Position numbers and translations under genes: made by a program. From the NCBI RefSeq assembly GCF_902167145.1, contig NC_050101.1, positions 116,837,789 through 116,901,788 on the forward strand: a stretch of 64,000 nt of DNA. The letters are read 5' to 3'. Below the pieces are notes generated by a model that ran no database searches, was not told the origin of the DNA, and saw only the letters and a list, made by a program, of their open reading frames with translations. The stretch's first letter is position 1; each line of letters begins with the position of its first letter. Source of the stretch: Zea mays. Taxonomy: Eukaryota > Streptophyta > Magnoliopsida > Poales > Poaceae. This document shows, in pieces, positions 1 to 10,771 of this stretch.

Positions 1-3000
1 GTAGAGCCCAAATAAAGGTGCCCTGGTGAATCGCGGGAGCTCGGGAAAGCTTCGTGGAGCCTTGTCGGGCGTGGTGATCGACCCAGGCCTGTTGAATCGC
101 TCGACGAAGTAACTAAGGCACCATGGATCCGCCTGTCATCGTGGCTAGGCGCGCCGATGTCAATCCCTACGGTAAGAACTCCACTGGTAGATTCACTTTT
201 TCCCCTATAGCGTATAGGACCTGGCGGAACGCGTGTTGGTAGCTTGGGCTTCGATTTCGCAAATCGTCGGCCATGGCGCCGCCGCGGGCGCTCTGGCGCC
301 GCCGCGCGTGTGGCGTTAGGGGTGAGTCGTGCCTGCCGAAGCTCTGTGGGTCGTCGATCCGTAGATGGGCGGATAGGATTAGAAGCGGGTTTACCCCTTC
401 GCTTGATTAAATCATAGCCGTCGAAGTTCGATCTGGCGGCCGTGAGGTGAATTGCGCGCGTTAAACCGTGACCCTTGGATTCGGATCCGATGGTTTAGAT
501 CGCATTCCGGATCGGCTGATTACGGATCTAATCCTAGCGGCCAGATGTTGATCGTGCGACCAGGAGCGCAGGATACCCCTTTGCCGGGCCTATTTGATAA
601 AGAGTCCCTGGACTTCTTAGTAATAAACCCGCAGTCCTGCGCTGTGGGTATTCAGTCTTGGGAATTCTTGCGGTGATGCCCCTGCCTTTCTCGAGAATTA
701 TGCGCGCAGTCCAGAGTTTTGGTAAATCAGAGAAAAGAATTATAAATTGATTTTTGAATATAGAAACAATTGCAGAAACTTGTTTAAATCCTAGAAAATT
801 CATATGATGTCCAAATTAATCCATTCCAGTTCCTATAATTTTGTAATATTATTGTTTATCAATTAGTACCACTGTTTTGACATGAAAGTCACATTAAATT
901 TTGTATCCTATTTAATCTCGTATCAAATACATAAAACCTTAGGAAATTCGTATCTCCTTCGTTTTAACTCTGATTTGATCCGTTCAAGTTACGTTAGTCT
1001 CGTATCGACGTGTAGATTATTATTATTCAGTTTGTTCTTATGTTTGGTGTGATGTTAATTTTATCTATACCATGTTTGTTTGTATTACTACGACTAGCGC
1101 GAGGCACGTGTCATCTGAAAGGCAAGTTGGTACCTGGATTCTCAAGTGCCAGGCAAGTTGTGCCCTTGACCACTTTTTACCCAATAATGTTCTTTAATAT
1201 CACTTATTCATGCATAGGTTAATTTTGATGGGACCCAATAGGTCACCCTAGATTGTTTATCTCATTACCTTGTTTACCCCTGAATCACTTGGGTAGTTTG
1301 CTATTGCTTTACATGGTTTTAGGATAATCATTTATCATATCTATGTTCCAATTATTCTTGTTATTCTATTTATGTTCATGTCAAGTTCATTAATGTTAAT
1401 TGGAACATAGAGCTTAACTTGAGAACCACGTGCCACCACAAGGGTTTAATGGGACGCCCTTGGCTGACTAATTAGGAAAGCTAGTGGAAGACTACCTTAC
1501 CCGAAAGGGGCAAGGGCAGTAGGGGAGTAGGGGTGAAAACGGGACGGGATTACCCGGCGGGTACCGGATACGGGTACTTAAAATACCCGGTTTTTCGGGT
1601 ACCGGATAAGGGTAATTTTGTATACGGGTCGGATACGGATACTACCCGGATATACATCAGTCGTATACGGGTAGGATACAGGATGACCACTACCCGGCAA
1701 ATACCCGAGAAGTACGGGTAGGATACGGGTACCCGGTTAGCGGGTACCCGGTTCAGTTCCTGCGTGTGTCAGTGCCTGGAACATCTCCTGTGCAAGCCTA
1801 GCGCGTTTCAATAGTCCAAATGTCCAATCGGCCAGCCCATGCTGCCATGCACATGGCACAAACAAACAAGCCCAGTCGGCCAGCCCATCCGGCCATCACA
1901 GAGCACCGCACAACCAGCCCATCACTGCTAGTCACTGTGTAAACTATCTACTATTTGTTATATATTTGTGGACTTATGAAGTATGCCTAAAAGAAGGGAT
2001 ATGTTGCTGATTTTTTTTTGGAAATTGTGTCTTTAGTTCTATAATGAACTTGTGATTAGTAACTTTGAATTGTATGTGTCCATTTTGTCAATATTTTTTT
2101 TATATTTGAGCTATCATATATACATGATTGTGTATTTCTTATTTTGTTTGTCTGTTGGATGATTGGGAACATAATATCATCAGAACAGACTATCCGACTA
2201 ATATCCGTTATCTATCCGGGTAATATCCGATATCCGTTTCTTACCCGCCCTAATTATTACCCGATCTCGTCCTGTATCCGCCCCGGATTTTAACTATCCG
2301 TATCCGATCCTGTATCCGAAAAAATTGTATTAGGGTAGGATATGAGATGACTTAGTATCCGTCCGTATCCGTCCCGTTTTCACCCCTATAGGGGAGTGGT
2401 CAGTGTAGGGAGGTCCTTGGTTGATTTTGCTGCGATGGCGGTCAGACAAGAACCCTGCATTGGAGCTTCCTATAAACTGTAGCGGGTTGTCGGAAGCTAG
2501 TGGAACTTTGTAAAGGCCTCGTAGTGTTGCCCTGCCGCGCTTCCTAGGTAGAGGTGTATGGGATTCGTGACCCCTTGGCAGATGGGTAGCATGACTTGTG
2601 GGTAAAGGGTACAACCTCTGCAGAGTGTAAAACTGGTATACTAGCCGAGCTCATGGTCATGAGCAGCTCAGGACTCTCTGATGATTAAATTATGGAACTT
2701 AAATTAAATTTTGTCATTTGCATTGCATGGGTTTGTTATTAATTTTGTTCTATTACTTTACTTATGGTTTGGTATTCACTTACACTTAGTAACTGCTAAT
2801 AAAATTTTGACCAACTACTTAAAAGCAATGCTCAGCTTTAACCATTCTTTTTGATAAGCCTTACACTCCATGAGCTCCCACCTTTGGTGAGTTCGTGTCA
2901 CATTATTCCCCACGACTTGTTGAGCGATGAACGCATGTGAGCTCACCCTTGCTGTCTCACACCCCCCACAGGAGAAGAGCAGGTGGTTCAGGAGGAGCCA

Positions 3001-3233
3001 CAAGGCGAGGAGTATGATCTGATCTAGGTGGCGTTTCTCAGTTGACATTGGCGCCAACGATCCTTAGTTCGTTTCATGTTTATTCTTTTATTTTGTAATA
3101 AGTCTTCCGCTATGTAATAAATAATCTGATGTTTTATGACATTTATCTCTATACACTCTGTTATTATATATGTTGTCTTCTTGGCGCATGTATGAGATGC
3201 ACCTGACTTTGTTCCTTAAAGCCGGGTGTGACA
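1..3233 (+). mobile_element. A'-family LTR (solo LTR or end of an element cut by the window start)
   Basis: The right part (about 2400-3233) aligns in reverse complement with the LTRs of element A at 6232 onward and ends in the same terminus, ggtgtgaca. It is a diverged relative: the first 500 bases (U3 side) do not match the A LTRs closely, and SNPs and indels are scattered through the rest. No internal region is visible, so solo LTR and flanking LTR cannot be told apart. It abuts the B1 LTR at 3234, whose 5' part is missing, so A' probably inserted into B1. If so, the TSD should be ccctg (3234-3238), with its partner outside the window. ORFs here are not gene-like. Confidence 0.8.
1528..2388. 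mobile_element. non-autonomous hAT-type DNA transposon (861 bp)
   Basis: The terminal inverted repeat taggggtgaaaacggg starts at 1528 and its complement ends at 2388. The element is flanked by an 8-bp direct repeat, taggggag, at 1520-1527 and 2389-2396, the TSD length typical of hAT elements. The homologous A LTR has a single copy of this octamer (complement at 7071-7078), so the empty site is visible in the window. The first 220 bases are packed with cgggta/tacccg and ggata motifs and the last 200 with tatccg, resembling the subterminal motif clusters bound by hAT transposases. There is no transposase ORF, so movement must depend on a partner elsewhere. The middle, about 1750-2190, is AT-rich without recognisable content. 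Confidence 0.9.
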
Positions 3234-3760
3234 CCCTGCCCGGCGCGGTGCACCCGTGGCCATGGTTTGCGGCCCCTGCGCGCACGCTCCTGCCTCGCCC
3301 GGCGCGGCCCCGGCCCCTGCCCCAGTGTGCCCGCTTGTGGCCATGGTGCCCGGCGCGGCACGTGCAATGCCCTCGCGCGGCCCACCCTACGCGCGGTGCC
3401 CCCGGCGCGGCTCGTCGTGCTCGCGCGGCGCGACCGTGGCACCCGGCGCGGTGCGCGCGGTCCTGGCCCGGCGTGGTCGTGGTGCCCTCGCTCGGCGCGG
3501 CCCGGCCTGCTCGCCCCTGCGTGGCCTTAAGCTCGGCCTGGCGTGCCTATGCGCGCGGCCTTGAGCTCGGCCAGCGCGTGGCTCGCGTGTTCGGTCCCGG
3601 CGTGGCCTCGCTGCCTGCTCGCGGCGCGCAGCGCGGCGTGTGCGCAGCTCGGCCCCAGTGTGCGCGCGGCTCGTTCGCGACGCGTTAGCGCGGCCTTGCG
3701 CGCGCGTGTGCTCGCGTGGTACACACGGTGCTTTGGCATGGCTCGCCATACCCTCGGCGC
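3234..3760. repeat. GC-rich cggcgcgg-type low-complexity tract in the B1 LTR
   Basis: Very GC- and CpG-rich sequence with irregular repetition of words such as cccggcgcgg and gctcggcc. The equivalent tracts in B2 lie at about 52010-52790 and 60650-61390. The absence of stop codons in several frames on both strands comes from composition, not coding. Confidence 0.75.
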
Positions 3761-5462
3761 GCTCGTCTACCCCTAGACGTGCCCGTCTACCCCTAGCCAC
3801 CCGTCTACCCCTCCCCGTGTATTCCATGCGTAGTGATCACGTTATCTATATTAATGAAAATGGAAACTCAATTCAAAATTGATTACGTTAGTTATAATTC
3901 TATTAGTGCATGTGACTAATACTTGTTAGTGTAACTAGGTGGAACTAGATCACGTAGTGATTAGTTATGCCTCTACCCGTAATACGCTTCGATTATAGCT
4001 TTAACCACTGCGAGACCTTCCTTCCTCTCATTCTAGCCATGGCGAATGCAATATCGTATGTCATATCTTATGCATATTCAATTTATCTGCTCTCATGTAT
4101 GGTGTACTGTTTATTTCCTAATTCAAATGGATGGATGTATGTTTGCGCTCGCATAGAGAATGATCTGGTTGAGGAGTCCGAAGAACTCGCAGGAGAAGCC
4201 CCTGAGCAGCAGCTGGTTGGTGGAGGCAAGTGTCCCTTGACCTATCTTTGTCCTATACATTCTATAATTCACTTCCCGCATTTACACAGTTATACCTAAG
4301 GATTGACTAGCTTTTGTTATCCATGACCTTGCTTACCTATTTGGGTTGGATTATTATGGTGTAGCTTTATGCTAGTGCTTAACATTAATCAATGAATATG
4401 ATGAGATTTATCTATGATACGTTGTTTTCCCTCTTGTTTATGATGATATACTTGTGGCATTTAAGGGGACTCGAGCGGTTTCTCGAGTGCCTCTCCGTAA
4501 GGACCTGTTCGTTGGATGACCGCCTGGGAAAACAGTGCAACCATGAGGGTGGAATGGGACGCCCTTAGCTGAATAATTAGAGGAACCGGGTGTAGTTCGC
4601 TTAGCCATCGTGCCGTTAATGGGGCTCGGTGTATGCAGCTCGCTCTGCCAAGTTTGGTTCGCCCCTTGAGGAGGAGTGCAGTGCATTTAGGAAACCTAAG
4701 AGGCGGCTACAGCCCTGGGGAATCTTTGTAAAGGCTACGTAGTGATACCCTACTGGGTCACCTTGGTAGTGATCAATGGAGAGTCATGATCTCCAGGCAG
4801 AAAGGGAATCACAGCTTGTGGGTAAAGTGCGCAACCTCTGCAGAGTGTTTGAAACTGATATATCAGCCGTGCTGGCGGTTATGAGCGGCCAAGGGAGCTC
4901 CATTGATTAGTGACACTTGATCAGAGATGTTTGGATTACAGGTGGCAATGAGAATGATGGTTGGGCATTGACTATGGTAATGGTAAGTGGTATTCTTTCC
5001 ATTTGGAAAGGGTACATTTGGGTTAATAACGTGGGTTAATTCTAAAACTTGGCTTTATCTACTAGTAATAATAACCTGACCAACTAAAAGCAACTGCTTG
5101 ACTTACCCCCCACATAAAGCTAGTCCACTACAGTCAAACATGACACTTGCTGAGTATGTTGATGTGTACTCACCCTTGCTCTACACACCAAACCCCCCCA
5201 TCCCGAGGTTGTCTGCATTGCAACCACTGCTCAGGAGAAGATGAAGCCGTGGAAGGAGACTTCCAGGAGTTCCAAGATTACGACGAGTTCTAGGCGTGGG
5301 TTAGCGGCAACCCCCAATCGGCTGTCTGTGAAGGCCGCATGTATCTACGTTTCTTTTCCGCACTTTGATTATTGTAAAGACTATGTGGATGTCTCAGACA
5401 TATGATGTAATCGACTATTATTCCCCTTTTATGTTATTATTTGAGCACTGTGTGATGATGTT
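3234..5462 (+). repeat. element B1 5' LTR, left part (5'-truncated, then split by element C)
   Basis: Homologous to the two LTRs of B2 (about 52600-54147 and 61200-63180) and continues after element C at 49540-49632. Shared landmarks are the cgtctacccctagacg block near 3763, the ctcgagcggtttctcgag palindrome near 4470 and the stretch gagcactgtgtgatgatg that ends at 5460. The LTR start (TGTAACGCCC in B2) is absent because A' abuts it at 3234. It is clearly diverged from the B2 LTRs, including loss of a roughly 100-bp segment after position 3890. Overlapping ORFs at 3170-3882 are products of the GC-rich tract and are not called as genes. Confidence 0.85.
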
Positions 5463-6231
5463 TGTGACGGAACCTCCCAAGTCATTAGGCCCACCTACAG
5501 TTGTCCTTGTCCAACGAACCTCCGACAACCCTGTAGGTGCCCCTGAATCACTTGATAAGTTCGGTATCTGCTTTCCTTACCTTTCCCAAGAGTGTTTCAC
5601 CCGTCATGCAGACATTACAAGTATCGGAGATACGAAAATGCGGAAGCAGTTACATTAACTTACCTTTATTATAAAGTAAGACATGGTTATATAGTTACAG
5701 ACCAGAACATAATATATGAGTGCTGAGTATTATTATTACAAACCATGGGAGGCAAAAACCCCTCCCGATAAGTATTAAACAAAAGTTTTACGGAGGATCC
5801 TTTCCTCCAGCAGCTTTAGTCTTGATGCTCTTCCTTTGGTACCACCTTTGAACAGAAGCAACAAAAGTTTGCCGCTTCTTCACCTAAAACAATATGGGAC
5901 AAAGCCCTGAGTATAGAATTACTCAGCAAGTCTTACCCGACTAAAGAAAAGACTCTCAAGGGTATGCTGGCTAGAGGGAGTCAAGGTAAGGTTTATCAAT
6001 AATCAATGACTCTGTTTGCAGAAATGCTTACTAAGAGTGGATTCTTAAAAATCCAATTTTATTTGTTAGGTTAAGTAAAATTACCTGCAACTAGGGTCTT
6101 CTCTATCCTAGTTCAATCACTTGACCTACACTAGCAAATTTCTTAACAAACCTTCATCTTTACTCGATTTCTACGTATAGGGCAGTGACCAAGTCTTCAT
6201 AACCGCGAAGGTACGGTGATCTGAATCGATT
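5463..6231 (-). repeat. element C 3' LTR, distal part (split by element A)
   Basis: Nearly identical to 46738-47506, the same part of the right LTR. It ends at cgatt (6227-6231), the left TSD copy of the element A insertion, and resumes after the second cgatt at 26394. Confidence 0.93.
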
Positions 6232-9200
6232 TGTCACACCCAGCTTTAAGGAACAAAGCCAGGTGCATCTCATACATGCGCTAAGAAGACAACATATATA
6301 ATAACAGAGTGTATAGAGATAAATGTCAATAACATCAGAGTATTTATTACATAGCGGAAGACTTATTACAAAATAAAAGATAAATATAAAACGAACTAAG
6401 GATCGTTGGCGCCAATGTCAACTGAGAAACGCCACCTAGATCAGATCATACTCCTCGCCTTGTGGCTCCTCCTGAACCACCTGTTCTTCTCCTATGGGGG
6501 GGGTGTGAGACAGCAAGGGTGAGCTCACACATGATCATAGCTCAACAAGTTGTGGGGAACCAGTGGACATAAACTCACAAAGGTGTGAGTTCATGTGATG
6601 TGTAAGGCTAAATCAATGACAGGGGTTAAAGCTGAGCATTGCTTTTAAGTAGTTGGTCAAACTTTTATTAGCAGTTACTAACTGTAAGTAAATACCAAAC
6701 CTTAAGTAAAGTAATTGAACAAAATTAATAATAAACCCATGCAATGCAAATGACAAAATTGAATTTAAGTTCCATAATTTAAACATCAGAGAGTCCTGAG
6801 CTGCTCATGACCGTGAGCTCGGCTAGTATACCAGTTTTACACTCTGCAGAGGTTGTACCCTTTACCCACAAGTGATGTTACCCATCTGCCAAGGGGTCGC
6901 GACTCCCATACACCTCTACCTAGGAAGCGCGGTGGGGCAACACTACGAGGCCTTTACAAAGTTCCACTAGCTTCCAAAAACCCGCTACAGTTATGGGAAG
7001 AGCACTTGAAAGAATCCCCCGTCTGACCGCCATCGCAGCTAAATCAACCCGAGAACCTCCTTGCATGCAACTCCCCTACTGCCCTTGCCCCTTTCAGGTA
7101 AGGTAGTCTTCCAATAGCTTTCCTAATTAGTCAGCCAAGGGCGTCCCATTAAACCCTTGTGGTGGCACGTGTTTCTCAAGTTAAGCTCTATGTTCCAATT
7201 AACATTAATGAACTTGACATGAACATAAATAGAATAACAAGAATAATTGGAACATAGGTATAATAAATGATTATCCCAAAACCATGTAAAGCCATAGCAA
7301 ACTACCCAAGTGATTCAGGGGTAAACAAGGTAATGAGATAAACAATCTAGGGTGACCTATTGGGTCCCATCAAAATTAACCTATGCATAAATAAATGGTA
7401 TTAAAGAACATTATTGGGTAAAAAGTGGTCAAGGGCACAACTTGCCTTCAATGAGCTCCTGCTCAGCTACTTCAACCTGCTGCTCACCAGGATCCTCGGT
7501 CACGGGCTCTTCTACTCGCCACAATACAAACAAGCACAGTGCATATAGAGAAATTAACATTACACGAAACATATGTACAAAATACACAGTAATAATCTAC
7601 ACATTAAAATAAAATCCTAGGAACAGGAATCATAATTTTTTCGAGTTATAGATTTTAAGTTATGGATTTTCAAAGGTTTTATGTGTTTAAGATAGGTTAA
7701 GTGAGAATTAATTTTTCTTACTGTTTTCATGACAAAACAGAGACTCTAAGTGATAGATAATAAAATTACAAAATTTTAGGAACTGGAATGGAGTAATTTG
7801 GAGTTCATAGGCATTTTCTATGAATTATTGAAGTTCTAGCAATTATTTTCCTGTTAAAAATCTATTTTCTATTTCATTTATTCAATTTAAACGATCTCTG
7901 GACTGGGCCTCAAATTCATAAAAGGTCAGGGGGCTCGGGATAAGAATCCCCAGACACAGAGAACAGTCCACAACGGACGACAGGTTGATTATAATAAAAC
8001 AGAGGGTCTCTTTTGACTAATTTGCCCGCGAAGGGGTATCGCGATATCTGGGTCGTTGGATCACAATCCAATGGCACGGATTAGATCCACACCCACCCGA
8101 ACAGGTACGCCACATGGGCCACCCGATCGACATCTAACGGTTGCGTTTTAATGAAACGTGATCCAACCAGGACCACCCGATCATGATCTGAGGGCCGAGA
8201 CACCACAACGGTTTGATGAGATCGCGATCCAATCCGGCCCATCCGATCCGCGATCCACGGTTAGTAGTCGCCCAAGCCCCCATCGGATCGCATCCACCCA
8301 TCAAAATCTCAACAGCACAGAGCATTTCTTCTACCCTCGACACTCTCTCTCCTCACCGCGACCCGAGCTCGACGGAGCTACAACGCTCGATTGATTGAAA
8401 TCGCACGCTAGAGGTAAAGGCGGCCGCTAGGTAAAGGACTCATCGAGGACTCGCCCGCCATTACGCTACTCGCGTTGGAAGGGGCGGGGGTAGGAGGAGA
8501 TCCTTACCGAACTACGCGGCGCAGAGAGCTGACGGCAAAGGGGCGAGCTCCACGGCGGAAACACAGCTCCGACGACGAATCTAGGCCAGGACCGGACGCT
8601 ACTCCGCCCAATAACGCGATGCGTGGATTCCCCAGGTAGTGGCAAAGCACACGCGCTGCTACCCACGGCCACCCGATTGTGCGAATCCGAAATACCCCGC
8701 AGCAGCGCTCCTCTCTTTTCACAAAGCTTTTGCGCGGCGGGCAACTTCCCAGGGTACGACAGCCGGCTCTCGGTCGTGGGTCAACAGGAAGGCACCGAGG
8801 CTCCCTTTTATCCCCACAGTCCGGGTCAAAGGAGAGGAACGGGTTGGACCATGATTCCTGAATCCAGCGGCACCGGCGACGTCCGCCATGCACGGGCGGG
8901 TTCGTTGCGAAGGGATAGAGCTGGCTTCCCTGGTCCACATGCCAGATAGAGACGGCTCGGGCAGGCTCACCACCGAGTCGATGGCAGGCGGGCCCGAGGT
9001 CGCAGCGACGCAAGGGACGGAGCGCAGTCGGCTTGCAGAGCTGACATGTGGTCCCACGCACAAGCGAGCGTCGATAGGCATAAGCGACTGCCCCGTGGGG
9101 TCAGGATGTCAGCGCCTGCCCGTTAGCTGGGCCGCGCGCGCCAGCGAGGGAAATAGAAGGTGGGCCGAATTGGGATCTACGACCCAGTACGCTTCCCCTT

Positions 9201-9549
9201 TTTTTCTTTTATGTTTTATTTTCTGTTTTTCTTTTATAATTGTTTTGAATCAAATTTGAATTTGAATATAATTTTAACCTTTGAATTAAATGCACACATT
9301 CCCATTCTATTATGGAAATATTTATATTTTATTACATATTATTTTTTTACATTATTTTTATATATTCACAAAATGCACACAAAAATGAAACCTCGGCATG
9401 ATGCAAAATTTTTGTGGCTTTTATGTTATTAATTATTTGTTTTTACCTACGGTGTACACATGTGATGATGCACAAAGGTTAAACTCACATAAGGAGAAAT
9501 TGTTTCTCTATTGATATTATTTCTTACAATTTACAAAGTGGGTATTACA
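6232..9549 (-). repeat. element A LTR 1 (3' LTR side of the dimer)
   Basis: A 3318-bp LTR, plus-strand termini tgtcacaccc and gggtattaca. By eye it differs from LTR 3 at roughly 60-70 positions. From about 7641 to 9549 it is identical to LTR 2 except g8519/a16941; left of 7566 it carries private variants not seen in LTR 2 or LTR 3. ORFs at 8134-9432 recur in all three LTRs by common descent only; indels in LTR 3 change their frames and they resemble no known protein. Confidence 0.96.
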
Positions 9550-9552
9550 AAT

Positions 9553-9568
9553 CCTACCCCCCTTAAAA
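9553..9568 (-). other. polypurine tract, element A copy 1
   Basis: The minus-strand sequence ttttaaggggggtagg lies three to four bases before the 3' LTR start, the position expected for the plus-strand primer of reverse transcription. Confidence 0.85.
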
Positions 9569-9587
9569 ATAATCTCGTCCTCGAGAT

Positions 9588-10685
9588 TTAGGAGGAACGA
9601 GGAAAAAGATGGGGAAAATCTATGCGAAGCTCTTCTTCTCTTTCCCAAGTTGCTTCATCTTCACCATGGTGACTCCATTGTACCTTACACATCTTTACCA
9701 CCTTATTTCTTGTAACTCGAGTCAATATATCTAGAATCTTGATCGGGTACTCCGTGTAAGTCAAATCACCCTGAACACTTAGCTCTTCCATCGGTAATTG
9801 TTCCTCAGGGACACAGAGACACTTCTTAAGTTGAGACACGTGAAACACATTATGCACATCCGACAGACTAGCAGGTAACTCGAGTTGATATGCCATCTCC
9901 CCAACTCGCCTAAAGATCAAGAATGGCCCAATATAGCGAGGGGACAATTTGCCCTTAACTTTGAATCTCCTCATTCCACGAAGTGGTGACACCTTGAGGT
10001 ACACATAATCTCCTTCTTTAAATTCCAGTGGTCTCCTTCTATTATCAGCATAGCTCTTTTGCCTGGTTTGAGCCACTCTCAAATTTTCTCGAATTATACG
10101 AACTTGTTCTTCTGCTTTTTGAATCAGTTCAGGCCCAAAGAACTGTCTTTTTCCAGTTTGATCCCAATATAGAGGAGTCCTGCACTTCCTCCCATATAAA
10201 GCCTCAAAAGCTGACATCTTCAGACTGGTCTGATAACTATTGTTATATGAGAACTCAGCATATGGTAGACTTTTATCCCAACTTCCTCCATGCTGAAGGG
10301 CACAAGCTCTCAACATATCTTCCAATACTTGATTAGTCCTTTCAGTCTGTCCATCAGTCTGAGGGTGATAAGCCGTACTAAAATTCAACTTTGTACTCAT
10401 GTTCTCATGAAAGCTTCTCCAAAATCTTGAGGTAAACTGCGAACCTTGATCAGACACGATCTTCTTCGGTACTCCATGCAAACACACAATCCGAGCCATA
10501 TACAACTCTGCAAGCTGAGAACCTTTATAAGTAGTCATCACAGGAATAAAGTGAGCCACTTTAGTCAATCTATCCACAATCACCCATATAGCATCATATC
10601 CTTTATGGGTGCGAGGCAATCCAGTAATAAAATCCATACCAATCTCTTCCCACTTCCACTTGGGTATCTTCAGTGGATGTAACAA
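9588..10685 (-). pseudogene. pol: element A copy 1: integrase core and chromodomain (C-terminal part of Pol)
   Basis: An open frame of 365 codons without a natural start, separated from the upstream gag-pol frame by a stop codon and a frameshift. Residues near 10-180 form the integrase core; the three acidic catalytic residues are visible in GMDFITG (D18), IVSDQG and GQTERTN. The GPY/F-like region around RYIGPFLIFRR follows, and the last 60 residues form a chromodomain (VQWSHHGEDEATWE). In chromoviruses this domain reads histone marks and steers integration into heterochromatin. The enzyme would insert the cDNA into chromosomes. As it stands it could be made only by readthrough and frameshifting, so I call it a pseudogene. 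Confidence 0.93.
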
Positions 10686-10771
10686 TCCAGCTGGCCTCTT
10701 TCAGCCTTAACTCTTTGACATACATCGCACATAGCCACATGTGCAGCCACATCTCTTTTCAATCCATACCA
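10686..10771 (-). pseudogene. element A copy 1: broken integrase zinc-binding segment
   Basis: This interval joins the two long frames. On the minus strand a TGA at 10772-10774 stands where related elements (B2 near 59130) have a tryptophan codon. The CxxC pair (AMCDVCQ) remains readable. A small deletion near 10711-10716, within ctgaaagaggcc, then shifts the frame. The identical lesions occur in copy 2 at 19108-19196, so they predate the tandem duplication. Confidence 0.88.

Noticed and set aside
3164..3882. Overlapping long ORFs on both strands in the GC-rich part of the B1 LTR
   Set aside because: Lack of stops follows from GC composition; the frames are not conserved in the B2 LTRs and no family motif is visible.
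8504..9061. 185-codon minus-strand ORF repeated at 16926-17483 in element A LTRs
   Set aside because: It is LTR sequence repeated by descent; in LTR 3 an indel splits the frame (25348-25906), with no sign of codon conservation.
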